In this document: piece by piece, positions 16,946 through 25,483 of the stretch
How the letters are laid out: every line of letters starts with the position of its first letter
Position numbering within the stretch: the first letter of the stretch is position 1
Assembly: GCF_945952055.1 (NCBI RefSeq)
Contig: NZ_CAMFHB010000026.1
Coordinates: forward strand, 1 to 64,000
Source: an uncultured Alsobacter sp.
Lineage (GTDB): Bacteria; Pseudomonadota; Alphaproteobacteria; Rhizobiales; Beijerinckiaceae
Direction: 5' to 3'
Length of the DNA: 64,000 nucleotides
Program-made: the position numbers and the translations under genes
Notes under the pieces: model-generated
Told to the model about the DNA's origin: nothing
Database searches by the model: none
What the model saw: the letters and a program-made list of their open reading frames with translations, nothing else

Positions 16946-18028
16946 TCAGCCCCGCGGCGTCACGCCCGCCCGGGCCAGGCCGTGCTCGATCAGCTTGTCG
17001 ATGAGGTCGGAGTAGCCGATCCCGCTGGCCTCCATGGCCTTGGGGTACATGCTGATGTTGGTGAAGCCCGGGATGGTGTTGAGCTCGTTCACCAGGATCC
17101 GGTTGTCGGGCGTGAGGAAGAAGTCCGCCCGCGCCATGCCGTCGCAGCCCAGCGCCCGGAAGGCGGCGGCCGCGTAGGTCCGCAGTGTCTCCTCGACGTC
17201 GGCCGGCAGCGCGGCGGGAACGGTGATGACCGCGCCGGCGTCGTCCACGTACTTGGCGTCGTAGCTGTAGAAACCGTGGCTCTCGGCGGCGGCGATCTCG
17301 CCCGGGCGCGAGACGAAGAGGCTGCCGTCGGGCCGCTCCAGCACGGCGCACTCCACCTCGCGCGCCTGGATGAACTCCTCGACCAGCAGCGTGTCGTCGT
17401 GGCTGAAGCCCGCCTCGAGCGCGGCCGACCATTCCTGCGAGCCGGAGACCTTGCTCACTCCGACCGACGAGCCCTGGGTCGCCGGCTTCACGAACATCGG
17501 CAGGCCGAGGTCCCGTGCGAGGTCGTCGAAGCGCGGATTGTCGGCGCGGCGGATGGTGACCGAGCGCGCGGCGGGGATGCCGGCCTGCACGAAGAGGCGC
17601 TTGGCGATGGCCTTGTCGAGCGCGGTCGCGGAGCCCAGGATCCCGCAGCCGGCGAGGGGCACGCGGGCCACCTCGGCCAGGCCCTGGACCGAGCCGTCCT
17701 CGCCCCACTGGCCGTGCAGCACCGGAAACAGGACGTCGATGGCCGCGATCTCGACGGCCTTCCCGTCCCGGCCGACGCCGAGGAGGCGGCCCCGTCCGCC
17801 GGGCAGGAGGCTCACCTGCGTGCCGTCCTGGGGCGTCGCGACGTCGCCGTCGGAAAAGCTGCTGAGGAGCCACAGGCCATCGCGGGTGACGAAGATCGGG
17901 ACGGCCTCGTAGCGGTCGGCCCGCAGCGCCTTCAGGACGTTGCGGGCCGACATGATCGACACGTCGTGCTCCGCCGAGCGCCCGCCGAACAGGATCCCGA
18001 TCCGCAGCTTCTTCTGCCCGTTCGCCAT
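16946..18028 (-). CDS. ddlA: D-alanine--D-alanine ligase, DdlA type
   Basis: 360 residues, the longer DdlA/VanA-like type. N-terminal GILFGGRSAEHDVSI (11-25); ATP-grasp motifs VKPATQGSSVGVSKV and EECAVLE-type lid; C-terminal ADFFLT...VNELNTIPGFTNISMYPK. It joins two D-Ala using ATP for the peptidoglycan stem. A second, shorter ligase (ddlB, 307 residues) lies in the dcw cluster at 52330, so the genome has two. This copy is alone, minus strand, with its own promoter region upstream of 18028. Confidence 0.93.
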   Translation of the reverse strand: MANGQKKLRIGILFGGRSAEHDVSIMSARNVLKALRADRYEAVPIFVTRDGLWLLSSFSDGDVATPQDGTQVSLLPGGRGRLLGVGRDGKAVEIAAIDVLFPVLHGQWGEDGSVQGLAEVARVPLAGCGILGSATALDKAIAKRLFVQAGIPAARSVTIRRADNPRFDDLARDLGLPMFVKPATQGSSVGVSKVSGSQEWSAALEAGFSHDDTLLVEEFIQAREVECAVLERPDGSLFVSRPGEIAAAESHGFYSYDAKYVDDAGAVITVPAALPADVEETLRTYAAAAFRALGCDGMARADFFLTPDNRILVNELNTIPGFTNISMYPKAMEASGIGYSDLIDKLIEHGLARAGVTPRG

Positions 18029-18463
18029 CGAGGATCAAGCTCCCTGCGCGCCTTCGTCCTTCGCTTCTTACCCCCAACGGGCGCGTGATTCCCAGCCGAT
18101 GGGCGGGAAATGGCGGCCGCAACCTCGGCTTCGCGGTTCTGTCGCGCCCATCAGCACTCGCGCGGGCTCGCTAGCATCGCGGTCCTGGCAAACCGATTAG
18201 ATGCAAATGGATGAGTATCTGGAACGTTTCTATTCAAGTATAGAATGATCTAAATCAGCGGCATAGCTCAAGCTATACATTCTGGATCCTGGAATGTTCT
18301 TGACCCTTTTGGTGTCGTCGTGTTGACTGCCCGGCACGAACGCACTTCGAACCGGTGTGGGGCAGTTGCCGATATGGCCAGGGGCATGTGGCGACACGGG
18401 GAGGGGACGGTCGGCCCGCACGGGCGCGGGTGAGATCTCTCAACTGACAGGGACTGTTGATCG
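18029..18463. promoter_or_regulatory. AT-rich divergent region between ddlA and the cold-shock gene
   Basis: 435 bp. A low-GC island (about 18185-18310) stands out from its surroundings. It holds a 14-bp palindrome ATAGCT-CA-AGCTAT (18263-18276) and a near-palindrome around GGATCC (18277-18296). TTGACC (18300-18305) and TTGACT (18333-18338) could serve as -35 boxes for the cold-shock gene. A long 5' leader of that mRNA, usual for csp genes, would start in this zone. Confidence 0.45.
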
Positions 18464-18667
18464 ATGCAGGAAGGTACTGTGAAGTGGTTCTCCACGGAGC
18501 GCGGCTACGGGTTCATCCAGCCGTCGAGCGGCGGTCGTGACGTGTTCGTCCACATCACGGCCCTGGAGGCTGCCGGGCTGCGCAATCTGAACGAAGGCCA
18601 GAAGCTGCGTTTCGAGCTGAAGACCGAGCGTGGCAAGACCGCGGCGGTCAACCTTCAGGTGGACTGA
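18464..18667 (+). CDS. Cold-shock domain protein (CspA family)
   Basis: 67 residues, a single cold-shock domain. RNP1-like GYGFIQ (15-20) and RNP2 DVFVHI (26-31), starting GTVKWFSTERG. Binds single-stranded RNA/DNA and melts RNA secondary structure in the cytoplasm. ATG at 18464; AGGGA is 11 bases upstream. Two hairpins follow the stop (18691 and 18715), the second with a T-run, so the mRNA is monocistronic. The AT-rich upstream region fits temperature-controlled expression. Confidence 0.95.
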   Translation: MQEGTVKWFSTERGYGFIQPSSGGRDVFVHITALEAAGLRNLNEGQKLRFELKTERGKTAAVNLQVD

Positions 18668-18690
18668 CCGGACGAGACCCTCGTTTTCCG

Positions 18691-18740
18691 CGGCGACCGA
18701 ACGGTCGCCGTGAAGGCTCGCGCGACAGCGCGGGCCTTTC
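18691..18740 (+). terminator. Double-hairpin terminator after cold-shock gene
   Basis: First hairpin CGGCGACC-GAAC-GGTCGCCG (18691-18710), then GGCTCGCGC-GACA-GCGCGGGCC (one G-T pair, 18715-18736) followed by TTTCC. The second is a plausible intrinsic terminator. Confidence 0.75.
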
Positions 18741-18848
18741 CTGCATGATGGCGCCGCGGCGCGTTCCGGCGGTCCTGTCATGCAGATCGCTGGACGTGTT
18801 GCCCGGCGAAGGCGTAAGGGTGGTCATGTCTCGCCCGCGAGGACCATC

Positions 18849-20345
18849 GTGACGACCCTTCCCCCCTCCGCGCATGCCGGAACCCTGAACCGCGAACGCA
18901 TTGCCACCCCCGAGGCCGCCGTCGACCGGCTGGAAGAGCTCTATGCCGAGGCGACCGGCGCGCTGCGCGATGCCGTCGAGCGCTATCTGGAAACCGGCGT
19001 CGCGCCCGACGAGAGCCAGCGGATCCGCTTCCGCTATCCCGAACTGTCCGTCACCTACCAGCCCGAAGGCGTACCGGTGGCCAGCCGGCGGGCCTTCGCC
19101 AAGTTCTCCGTGCCGGGGGTGTACACCACCACGGTGACGCAGCCTGCCGCCTTCAGGACCTATCTCCTCGAGCAACTCCGCCCGCTGGTGTCCGAGTTCG
19201 GCGCCGAGATCGAGGTCGGCGTCGGCCCGCAGGAGATCCCCTACCCGTACGTGTTCGAGCGGGGCGACGAGCTGGGCCGGGGCGCGGTCACCGCCGCCGA
19301 ACTCGCCCGCTTCTTCCCCACCCCGCAGCTCGCCGCCGTGGGCGACGAGATCGCCGACGGCACCTTCGATCTGCGCGACGGAGAGCCCAGGCCGCTGGCG
19401 CTCTTCGACGCGGTGCGCGTGGACTATTCGCTGCGCCGCTTCGTCCACTACACGGGAACGGACTGGCGCTCGGCCCAGCCCTGGATCCTGCTCACCAACT
19501 ACCACCGCTATGTCGACCAGTTCCTGCGCTGGGGTATCGAGCAGCTCTCCGATCCGGCGAGCCCCTACGACTCGGTGCTGCTGCCCGGCGGCGGAAAGAT
19601 CGTCCGGGGCATGGATGCGGAGGCCGTGGAGGCCATCGTCGCCGCCTCGCCGTGGCACCGCTTCCAGATGCCGGCCTACCACGTCACGGCGCCGGGCAAC
19701 CGCGGCGTCACCCTCGTCAACATCGGCGTAGGACCGTCCAACGCCAAGAACATCACCGACCACCTCGCGGTCCTGCGCCCGCATGCCTGGCTGATGGTCG
19801 GCCACTGCGGCGGCCTGCGGCAGTCCCAGCTGATCGGCGACTACGTGCTGGCCCATGGCTATCTGCGCCAGGACCGCATCCTGGACAGCCTCGTACCCAC
19901 CGACATGCCGATCCCGGCGCTGGCGGAAGTCCAGGTCGCGCTGCAGGAGGCGGCGGCGCAGGTCACCGGCGACCGCGGCGAGGCGCTCAAGCGGCGCCTG
20001 CGGACCGGGACCGTCGTCACCAACGACGATCGCAACTGGGAACTGCGCTGGTCGCAGGAGCGCAAGCGCATCAACCTGTCGCGCGCCATCGCGGTCGACA
20101 TGGAGAGCGGCACCATCGCGGCCCAGGGTTTCCGCCTGCGCGTGCCCTACGGCACGCTGCTGTGCGTCTCGGACAAGCCGCTGCACGGCGAGATCAAGCT
20201 TCCAGGCGCCGCCAACGCCTTCTACGAGCGGGCGGTCAGCGAGCACCTGAAGATCGGGCTCGCGGCGCTCGACCATCTGCGTGCCAACCGCGAGGGTCTC
20301 CATTCGCGCAAGCTGCGCAGCTTCGACGAGCCGCCGTTCCGCTGA
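18849..20345 (+). CDS. amn: AMP nucleosidase
   Basis: About 498 residues. An N-terminal Amn-specific domain (to about 200) precedes a nucleoside-phosphorylase-like domain with RFQMPAYHVTAPGNRGVTLVNIGVGPSNAKNITDH in pieces, MVGHCGGLR and AVDMESGTIAAQGFR, where the acidic residue acts in catalysis. It cleaves AMP to adenine and ribose-5-phosphate and so adjusts adenylate pools. Start: GTG at 18849 with GAGGA six bases before it; an in-frame ATG at 18780 would add 23 mostly basic residues with no clear Shine-Dalgarno. Stands alone after the csp terminator. Confidence 0.92.
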   Translation: MTTLPPSAHAGTLNRERIATPEAAVDRLEELYAEATGALRDAVERYLETGVAPDESQRIRFRYPELSVTYQPEGVPVASRRAFAKFSVPGVYTTTVTQPAAFRTYLLEQLRPLVSEFGAEIEVGVGPQEIPYPYVFERGDELGRGAVTAAELARFFPTPQLAAVGDEIADGTFDLRDGEPRPLALFDAVRVDYSLRRFVHYTGTDWRSAQPWILLTNYHRYVDQFLRWGIEQLSDPASPYDSVLLPGGGKIVRGMDAEAVEAIVAASPWHRFQMPAYHVTAPGNRGVTLVNIGVGPSNAKNITDHLAVLRPHAWLMVGHCGGLRQSQLIGDYVLAHGYLRQDRILDSLVPTDMPIPALAEVQVALQEAAAQVTGDRGEALKRRLRTGTVVTNDDRNWELRWSQERKRINLSRAIAVDMESGTIAAQGFRLRVPYGTLLCVSDKPLHGEIKLPGAANAFYERAVSEHLKIGLAALDHLRANREGLHSRKLRSFDEPPFR

Positions 20346-20432
20346 GGCCGAGTTGGCCTTGATGGCGGAGCCGGGCCTGGCGAGGCGTTAGGACTCGCCT
20401 CCTAGCACCGTGTACCCAGTCCTCTCGCCCGC

Positions 20433-21158
20433 ATGACCTTGGCCCGCATGACCGTCACGCTGAGCATCGCCGAACTCGTGTCGTCCTTCCCGGCCTTCGA
20501 GGTCGCGGTCGTGGTCGCGGAAGGCCTCGCGATCCCGGCGGAGCGGCCTGATGCCCTCGACGCGGAGATCCTCCGCCGCGAGGCGGCCTGCCGGCAGCAA
20601 TGGGGCGGCACCGACCTGTCGGCCATCCCGGGCATCGCCGCGTGGCGGCAGGCCTATCGCGCGTTCGGCATCAAGAAGACGAGCTATCGCTGCTCGGTCG
20701 AGCGGATCGTGAAGAACGTCCTGGCCGAGCGGAGCCTGCCGCGCATCAACGGCTTCGTCGATGCCTACAACGCCGTGTCGCTCTCGGGCGTCCTGTGCGT
20801 GGGGGCCGACGACCTCGACACGCTCGTGCAACCGCTCGCCTTCCGCTTCTCCCGTCCCGGCGACAGCTTCATCGACATGGCGGCGGAGCCCGGCGAGGAT
20901 CCCAACGATCCGCCCAAGGACGGCGAGGTCGTCTACGCCGACGCCGCCCATGTGCTGTGCCGCCGGTGGAACTGGCGCCAGGATGCGCGCAGCATCATCA
21001 CGCCCGCGACGCGTCACGCCGTGGTCACGCTGCAGTCGAACGGCGTGGGCGACGTGCGGGCCGCGGCACGCGACCTGTGCGACCTGCTCGCCGCGCACTG
21101 CGGCGGCAGCACCCGCGTCGCCGTCGCCTCGGCCGAGCGTCCCGACGTCTCGCTCTAG
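20433..21158 (+). CDS. B3/B4 domain protein (PheT-like tRNA-binding/editing domain)
   Basis: 241 residues. The B3/B4 fold, as found in the beta chain of phenylalanyl-tRNA synthetase where it edits Tyr-tRNA-Phe, is supported by AWRQAYRAFGIKKTSYRCSVERIVKNVL and LPRINGFVDAYNAVSLSGVLCVGADDLD. Free-standing versions are thought to act on tRNA or on amino acids, but this is not proven. The start is uncertain: ATG at 20433 or 20448, neither with a clear ribosome site. Follows amn by 87 bp on the same strand. Confidence 0.82.
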   Translation: MTLARMTVTLSIAELVSSFPAFEVAVVVAEGLAIPAERPDALDAEILRREAACRQQWGGTDLSAIPGIAAWRQAYRAFGIKKTSYRCSVERIVKNVLAERSLPRINGFVDAYNAVSLSGVLCVGADDLDTLVQPLAFRFSRPGDSFIDMAAEPGEDPNDPPKDGEVVYADAAHVLCRRWNWRQDARSIITPATRHAVVTLQSNGVGDVRAAARDLCDLLAAHCGGSTRVAVASAERPDVSL

Positions 21159-21288
21159 ACCGGCCCCAACCTCTGTGCGTCCGCGGTCTTCAGGCTCGGG
21201 GGCGCCTGAGCTTGGTCACCTGGTTTTCACCATGCGACGTCCACTGGTCGGTGGACGACAAAAGGGGCTTGCGCGGATGGCTCTTGTC

Positions 21289-21310
21289 GACATAAAGATA
21301 TCTTTATGTC
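21289..21310. promoter_or_regulatory. Perfect 22-bp palindrome (SahR-type operator) across the sahR start codon
   Basis: Half-site GACATAAAGAT followed at once by its exact reverse complement. ATAAAGATATCTTTAT-type palindromes are the kind of site described for SahR regulators of methionine metabolism. The ATG of the ArsR-methyltransferase gene (21306) lies inside it. Binding would block both transcription and possibly translation start, giving autoregulation of sahR-metF. Confidence 0.8.
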
Positions 21311-22316
21311 CTCTTCCGCACTGCCTCTCGGGCTCGACGCCCTCGTCACCGCCCTGCGTGCCGCCGGGGAGGACACGCGGCTGCGCGTGCTCGCGCTGCT
21401 GGCCGAAGGCGAGCTCAACGTGTCCGACCTCACGGACATTCTCGGCCAGTCCCAGCCGCGCATTTCGCGCCACCTCAAGCTCCTGGTGGAGGCCGATCTC
21501 GTCGACCGGCATCGGGAGGGGGCCTGGGCCTTCTTCCGGCTGAACGAGCACGGGCCGGCGGGCGTGCTCGCCCGCTCGCTCGCGGCGCGCCTCGACGCGT
21601 CGGACCCCGTGCTGCTGGCCGACCGGGCGCGGCTTGCCGCCGTCCGGGCCTCCCGGGCCGAGGCGGCGCAGGCCTACTTCAACCGCCACGCCGCCGACTG
21701 GGACCGGATCCGCTCGCTGCACGCGCCGGACGCCGTCGTCGAGGCCGCGATCCGGGATGCGGTGGGGGGCGGCCCGATCCGCGCTCTGCTGGATCTGGGA
21801 ACCGGCACGGGCCGCATCCTGTCCCTTCTCGCCCCGCTGGCGCAGCGCGTGGTGGGCGTGGATGCCAACCACGCCATGCTGGCGGTGGCGCGCGCGAACC
21901 TGGAGGCCGCGGGCGTCCGGCGTGCCGAGCTGCGCCAGGGCGACATCTACGCGCTGCCCGTGGAGCGCGGCGCCTTCGACGTCGTGATCGTCCACCAGGT
22001 TCTGCACTACCTGGACGATCCCGCGCGGGCGCTGCGCGAGGCTGCCGCGGCCCTTGCGCCGGGCGGGCGCATCGTCGTGGTCGATTTTTCGCCGCACGAT
22101 CTCGAATTCCTGCGGGAGCAGCACGCCCACCGCCGCCTCGGCTTCGCCCGCGAGCAGGTGGCCGGCTGGCTCGAGGATGCCGGCCTCGCCGCCGGCGAAC
22201 ACACCCTGGTGTCGCCCCCCGGCGGCGCGCAGGGACAACTCACCGTTTCGCTGTGGGTCGGCCGTGACAAGCGTCCGGCCAAGACCCTCCGGCAGCCCGA
22301 CAGGGAGACCGCCTGA
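21306..22316 (+). CDS. sahR: ArsR-family regulator fused to SAM-methyltransferase domain (SahR-like)
   Basis: 336 residues. N-terminal winged helix (about 10-82; LNVSDLTDILGQSQPRISRHLKLL) and a C-terminal Rossmann methyltransferase fold with the SAM/SAH loop LLDLGTGTGR (161-170), ACRVVGVDANHAMLAVA and VDVVIVHQVLHY-type motif IV. SahR proteins repress methionine-cycle genes and let go when S-adenosylhomocysteine rises. The next gene is metF, overlapping by one base (TGATG), which fits that role. No Shine-Dalgarno is seen before the ATG because the palindrome fills that space; the mRNA may be leaderless or start later. Arsenic functions are not suggested: no metal cysteines are present. Confidence 0.83.
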   Translation: MSSSALPLGLDALVTALRAAGEDTRLRVLALLAEGELNVSDLTDILGQSQPRISRHLKLLVEADLVDRHREGAWAFFRLNEHGPAGVLARSLAARLDASDPVLLADRARLAAVRASRAEAAQAYFNRHAADWDRIRSLHAPDAVVEAAIRDAVGGGPIRALLDLGTGTGRILSLLAPLAQRVVGVDANHAMLAVARANLEAAGVRRAELRQGDIYALPVERGAFDVVIVHQVLHYLDDPARALREAAAALAPGGRIVVVDFSPHDLEFLREQHAHRRLGFAREQVAGWLEDAGLAAGEHTLVSPPGGAQGQLTVSLWVGRDKRPAKTLRQPDRETA

Positions 22317-23245
22317 TGTCCGCACCACCCGTCCGTCTCAGCCGCCGCACCGGGCCGCGCGGCCTGCGCGTGTCGTTCGAGTTCTTTCCGCCGAAGTCCG
22401 ACGACGCGGAAGCCTCTCTGTGGGAGTCCATCGGGCGCCTGGCGCCGATGAACCCGACCTTCGTGTCGGTGACCTACGGCGCAGGCGGATCGACCCGGGA
22501 GCGCACGCACTCCACCGTCGCCCGCATCGTGCGGGAGACGCCGCTCCAGGCGGCCGCCCACCTCACCTGCGTCGGCGCCAGCCGGAAGGAGGTCGACGAG
22601 GTGATCCGCAGCTATTATGCGGCGGGCGTGCGCCACATCGTCGCGTTGCGCGGTGACCAGCCAGGCGCCGCGGGGTCACGCTACGAGGCTCATCCGGACG
22701 GATACCGGACCACGGCCGACCTGGTGCGCGGCGTGCGCGCCATCGGCGACTTCGAGGTGTCCGTCTCCGCCTATCCGGAGCGCCATCCCGACAGCCCCTC
22801 GTTCGAGCATGACCTGGACGTGCTGCAGGCCAAGGTCGACGCTGGCGCGACGCGGGCCATCACCCAATTCTTCTTCGACAACGACGTCTATTTCCGGCTG
22901 CTGGACCGGGTGCGCTCGCGCGGGATCGACATCCCGATCGTGCCGGGCATCGTGCCGGTGCAGAACTTCAAGCAGACCGCCGGCTTCGCGAGGCGGTGCG
23001 GCGCCAGCGTCCCGCAGTGGCTGGCCGATCGTTTCGACACGCTCGACGAGGATCCCGCGACGCGCCGCCTGATCGCGGCCGCGGTCGCAGCCGAGCAGGT
23101 TCTCGACCTGCTGGACCGCGGGGTGCGCGACTTCCACTTCTACACGATGAACCGCGCCGACCTCGTGTTCGCGATCTGCCACCTGCTGGGCCTGCGGCCC
23201 TCGGCGGCCGTGCCGGCCGAGGTCACCCAGGTGGACGCGGCCTGA
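22316..23245 (+). CDS. metF: 5,10-methylenetetrahydrofolate reductase
   Basis: 309 residues, TIM-barrel flavoprotein. Seen are VSFEFFPPKSDDAEASLW (catalytic Glu in FEFFPPK), FVSVTYGAGGSTRERT, RHIVALRGDQPG, and AITQFFFDNDVYFRL with PGIVPVQNF. It reduces methylene-THF to methyl-THF, the methyl donor for homocysteine remethylation. The ATG at 22316 shares a base with the TGA of the SahR-like gene, so the pair is one transcription and translation unit under the palindrome at 21289. Confidence 0.96.
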   Translation: MSAPPVRLSRRTGPRGLRVSFEFFPPKSDDAEASLWESIGRLAPMNPTFVSVTYGAGGSTRERTHSTVARIVRETPLQAAAHLTCVGASRKEVDEVIRSYYAAGVRHIVALRGDQPGAAGSRYEAHPDGYRTTADLVRGVRAIGDFEVSVSAYPERHPDSPSFEHDLDVLQAKVDAGATRAITQFFFDNDVYFRLLDRVRSRGIDIPIVPGIVPVQNFKQTAGFARRCGASVPQWLADRFDTLDEDPATRRLIAAAVAAEQVLDLLDRGVRDFHFYTMNRADLVFAICHLLGLRPSAAVPAEVTQVDAA

Positions 23246-23290
23246 GGGGCGGCGCCCGCTCCGGCCACCGGACGTCCGTCTCAATCCTTC

Positions 23291-23388
23291 CGTGCGTCAT
23301 GCCCGGGCTTGACCCGGGCACCACGACTTTGCGCGACCGTCCCTCAATCGCGGATGGCCGGGCCTAGCCCGGCCAAGACGCCTGAGAA
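23291..23388. repeat. REP-like long inverted repeat, copy C
   Basis: Arms GCCCGGGCTTGACCCGGGC and GGCCGGGCCTAGCCCGGCC, with CCACGACTTT after the first arm and GCGGATGG before the second. More diverged than copies A and B in the core. Sits between the convergent metF and DUF2852 genes. Confidence 0.7.
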
Positions 23389-23407
23389 GCGAGCGGAAAC
23401 GGGGTCC

Positions 23408-23857
23408 TCAAACGCCGCCGGTCCGGCCGGCCTTGAAGCGCTCGTAGACCTCGCGGTCGTCGGAGCGCTCCGTGGCGAGATGCCGGCGGAACGCCTCGAT
23501 CTCCTCGTCGAGCGCGCGGCGCTCGGCCTCCATGCGGGCCCACTCGGCGCGCACATGCGCGTCGAAGGCGGCGTTGCCCGTCGGCTGAGGCGGGCCGCCG
23601 CGGGACGGCGCGGCCGGCTGCCCGAAGGACCCGACCAGCGAGTCGAAGCCGGCCTGCAGGCGCGCCAGGGTCGTCTGGAGCACGTCGCCCAGGTCGGTGG
23701 GAACCGGCTGGCGGTCGTTCCAGATCTTCCAGGCCAGCACGGCGAGGCCCGCCGGCCACCAGACGATGAACGCGATCGCCAGCACGGCGATGTCGACGGG
23801 TTTCCAGCGCCAGCCCGAGGCTGCGCCGTTGGGGGGCGGAGGATAGTTGGGTGTCAT
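23408..23857 (-). CDS. DUF2852 membrane protein
   Basis: 149 residues. One N-terminal membrane helix (WKPVDIAVLAIAFIVWWPAGLAVLAWKIW, about 18-46), a linker, then a charged helix TGNAAFDAHVRAEWARMEAERRALDEEIEAFRRHL typical of the family (shown in parts). DUF2852 proteins are found in Hyphomicrobiales and have no known function. GGGAGG stands eight bases before the ATG. Last in a minus-strand run after the amidase gene (74 bp apart). Confidence 0.88.
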   Translation of the reverse strand: MTPNYPPPPNGAASGWRWKPVDIAVLAIAFIVWWPAGLAVLAWKIWNDRQPVPTDLGDVLQTTLARLQAGFDSLVGSFGQPAAPSRGGPPQPTGNAAFDAHVRAEWARMEAERRALDEEIEAFRRHLATERSDDREVYERFKAGRTGGV

Positions 23858-23931
23858 TGCACGGGCCTCCCGGGGCCTGAACCAGCGAAGGCTCGCAGAT
23901 GGGAACCGATTGCGGCGGACGCAAGGCGCCC

Positions 23932-24693
23932 TCAGTCCGCCTGCGGCAAAGCCCTCAGGAGCGCGCGCAGTGTTCCCATGGTCGACAGATCCGCGATGCC
24001 GTCGACGCGCTCCTGGCGGAAGTGGCGTTGGAACGCGGTGACCACCGCCTGGGTGCGCTCGTCATAGACGCCGGTCATCGGCAGGCCGTAGCCATACACC
24101 CCGAACATCGCCTGGAGGGCCCTGACCGGCTGGCCTTCGTCACCGGGGCCATAGCGCGGTCCCTCGACGATGGGCTCCGGCTCGACCCAATGGCCGACGC
24201 CGTGCCGGGCGAGCGTGGCCCAGGGAAACTTCTCGCCGGGATCCTGCTTGCGGCCGGGCGCCGTGTCCGAATGGGCGAGCACCCGCGCCGCCGGGATCTC
24301 CCAGCGCCCGACGATGTCCGCGCACAGACGGCACACGGCGTCGATCTGCACGTCGGGGAAATCGGGATAGCCCATGAAATGACCGGGGTTGACGATCTCG
24401 ATCCCGACCGAGGCGGTGTTGACGTCGGCGTCGCCGGCCCAGCTTCCGACACCCGCGTGCCAGGCCCTGGCGGCCTCGGCGACGAGCTGGAAGATGCGCC
24501 CGTCCTCCCACACCAGATAGTGCGAGGAAACCTCGGCCAGAGGATTGGTGAGCCGCTGCAGCGCCGAGGGGCCGTCCACCATGCCCGTGTAGTGGAGGAG
24601 CAGGATGTCGGGCTTGCGCCCGCCCTTGCGGGGGCCGTGGTTGGGCGAGGGCACCACCTTGACGGCGTGCGGGCTGTCCGGGGTCAGGGACAT
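23932..24693 (-). CDS. N-acetylmuramoyl-L-alanine amidase, AmpD-like with peptidoglycan-binding domain
   Basis: 253 residues. Amidase_2 domain with expected zinc ligands H34 (LLLHYTG), H141 (VLAHSDTAPGRKQDPG) and D151, then a C-terminal PG-binding-1 domain (about 185-250; VRALQAMFGVYGY, FQRHFRQERVDG). No signal peptide is visible, so it probably works in the cytoplasm like AmpD, recycling anhydro-muropeptides. Relatives with this layout may be exported by other means. The start follows GAAGG. It lies 8 bp after the DjlA-like gene, so the two are one operon. Confidence 0.92.
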   Translation of the reverse strand: MSLTPDSPHAVKVVPSPNHGPRKGGRKPDILLLHYTGMVDGPSALQRLTNPLAEVSSHYLVWEDGRIFQLVAEAARAWHAGVGSWAGDADVNTASVGIEIVNPGHFMGYPDFPDVQIDAVCRLCADIVGRWEIPAARVLAHSDTAPGRKQDPGEKFPWATLARHGVGHWVEPEPIVEGPRYGPGDEGQPVRALQAMFGVYGYGLPMTGVYDERTQAVVTAFQRHFRQERVDGIADLSTMGTLRALLRALPQAD

Positions 24694-24701
24694 GTCGGCC
24701 T

Positions 24702-25412
24702 TCAGCGGATCCCGCGCTCGGCCGCGACGCGGTCCCAGGCGGCGTTGATGGCCGCCAGGCGACGCGTCGCGATCTCGACGGCTTCGGCGGGCAGGCCCAG
24801 CGCGAGCTGCCGATCCGGGTGAGCCTGCGCCACCAGCGTGCGCCAGTGCCGCTTCAGCCGGTCATTGTCCCAGGTGCGGTCGGCCCCGAGCACGAGCCAG
24901 GGATCGTCCGCCACCCGCACGTGGCGGGCCTCGATGCGCCCGAACTCCTCCTCGGTGAAGCCGAAGAGCGTCGCCACCGAGGCCAGATAGTGCCTCTCGG
25001 CCTCGTGGACGGCACCGTCCGCCTTGGCGATGTGGAAGAGCCCGTCGAGCACGTCCTCGAGCAGCGCCCGGTCCTCGCGGAACAGCTCGGCGATCTGCGA
25101 GGCATAGGCCTCGTAGCCGTCGGTCGTCTGCTTGGCGAGGTCGAACAGCCGCTCGACGCGCGGCAATTCGCTGTCCGGCACCTTGACGATGTCGCGGAAG
25201 GCGAGCGTCTCGTCGCGCGTCACGACGCCGTCGGCCTTGGCCATCTTGGCCGACAGCGCGATCAGGCCGGCCGTGAACACGGCCTCCTTGTCGTTCCCGA
25301 AGAGGCCGCTGGGGCTGTCGATGACGAAATGGCCCGCCACGGCGCCCAGCAGCGCGCCCAGCGGACCACCGATGGCGAAGCCGAGCCCCGCGCCGCCGAT
25401 CTTGCCCCACAT
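24702..25412 (-). CDS. DjlA-like TerB/DnaJ co-chaperone
   Basis: 236 residues. N-terminal glycine-rich hydrophobic segment (GGAGLGFAIGGPLGALLGAVAG, membrane-anchor like), TerB-type helical domain (about 40-150) and a C-terminal J domain with the HPD tripeptide (VAQAHPDRQLALGLP). It probably stimulates DnaK ATPase at the membrane. The start ATG at 25412 is chosen by domain start; GGAGGGC lies about 8 bases upstream. First gene of the run with the amidase and DUF2852. A strong hairpin (25436-25459) separates it from the gene upstream. Confidence 0.88.
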   Translation of the reverse strand: MWGKIGGAGLGFAIGGPLGALLGAVAGHFVIDSPSGLFGNDKEAVFTAGLIALSAKMAKADGVVTRDETLAFRDIVKVPDSELPRVERLFDLAKQTTDGYEAYASQIAELFREDRALLEDVLDGLFHIAKADGAVHEAERHYLASVATLFGFTEEEFGRIEARHVRVADDPWLVLGADRTWDNDRLKRHWRTLVAQAHPDRQLALGLPAEAVEIATRRLAAINAAWDRVAAERGIR

Positions 25413-25435
25413 GGTTGCATGCCCTCCAAACGCGA

Positions 25436-25459
25436 GACGCCGGCCCGAAGGCCGGCGTC
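25436..25459 (-). terminator. Strong hairpin with UUCG loop after the lipoprotein gene
   Basis: A perfect 10-bp stem GACGCCGGCC/GGCCGGCGTC with a TTCG loop on the minus strand. It is followed by TCGCGTTT, so the T-tract is weak. Probably ends the glycine-zipper gene (25484-25762). Confidence 0.65.
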
Positions 25460-25483
25460 GCTTTCTAGCACGAACGATGCCGA

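Noticed and set aside
21306-22316. ArsR-type gene read as arsenic resistance regulator
   Set aside because: No metal-binding cysteine pair is present and no ars genes are near; the methyltransferase domain and metF point to SAH sensing.
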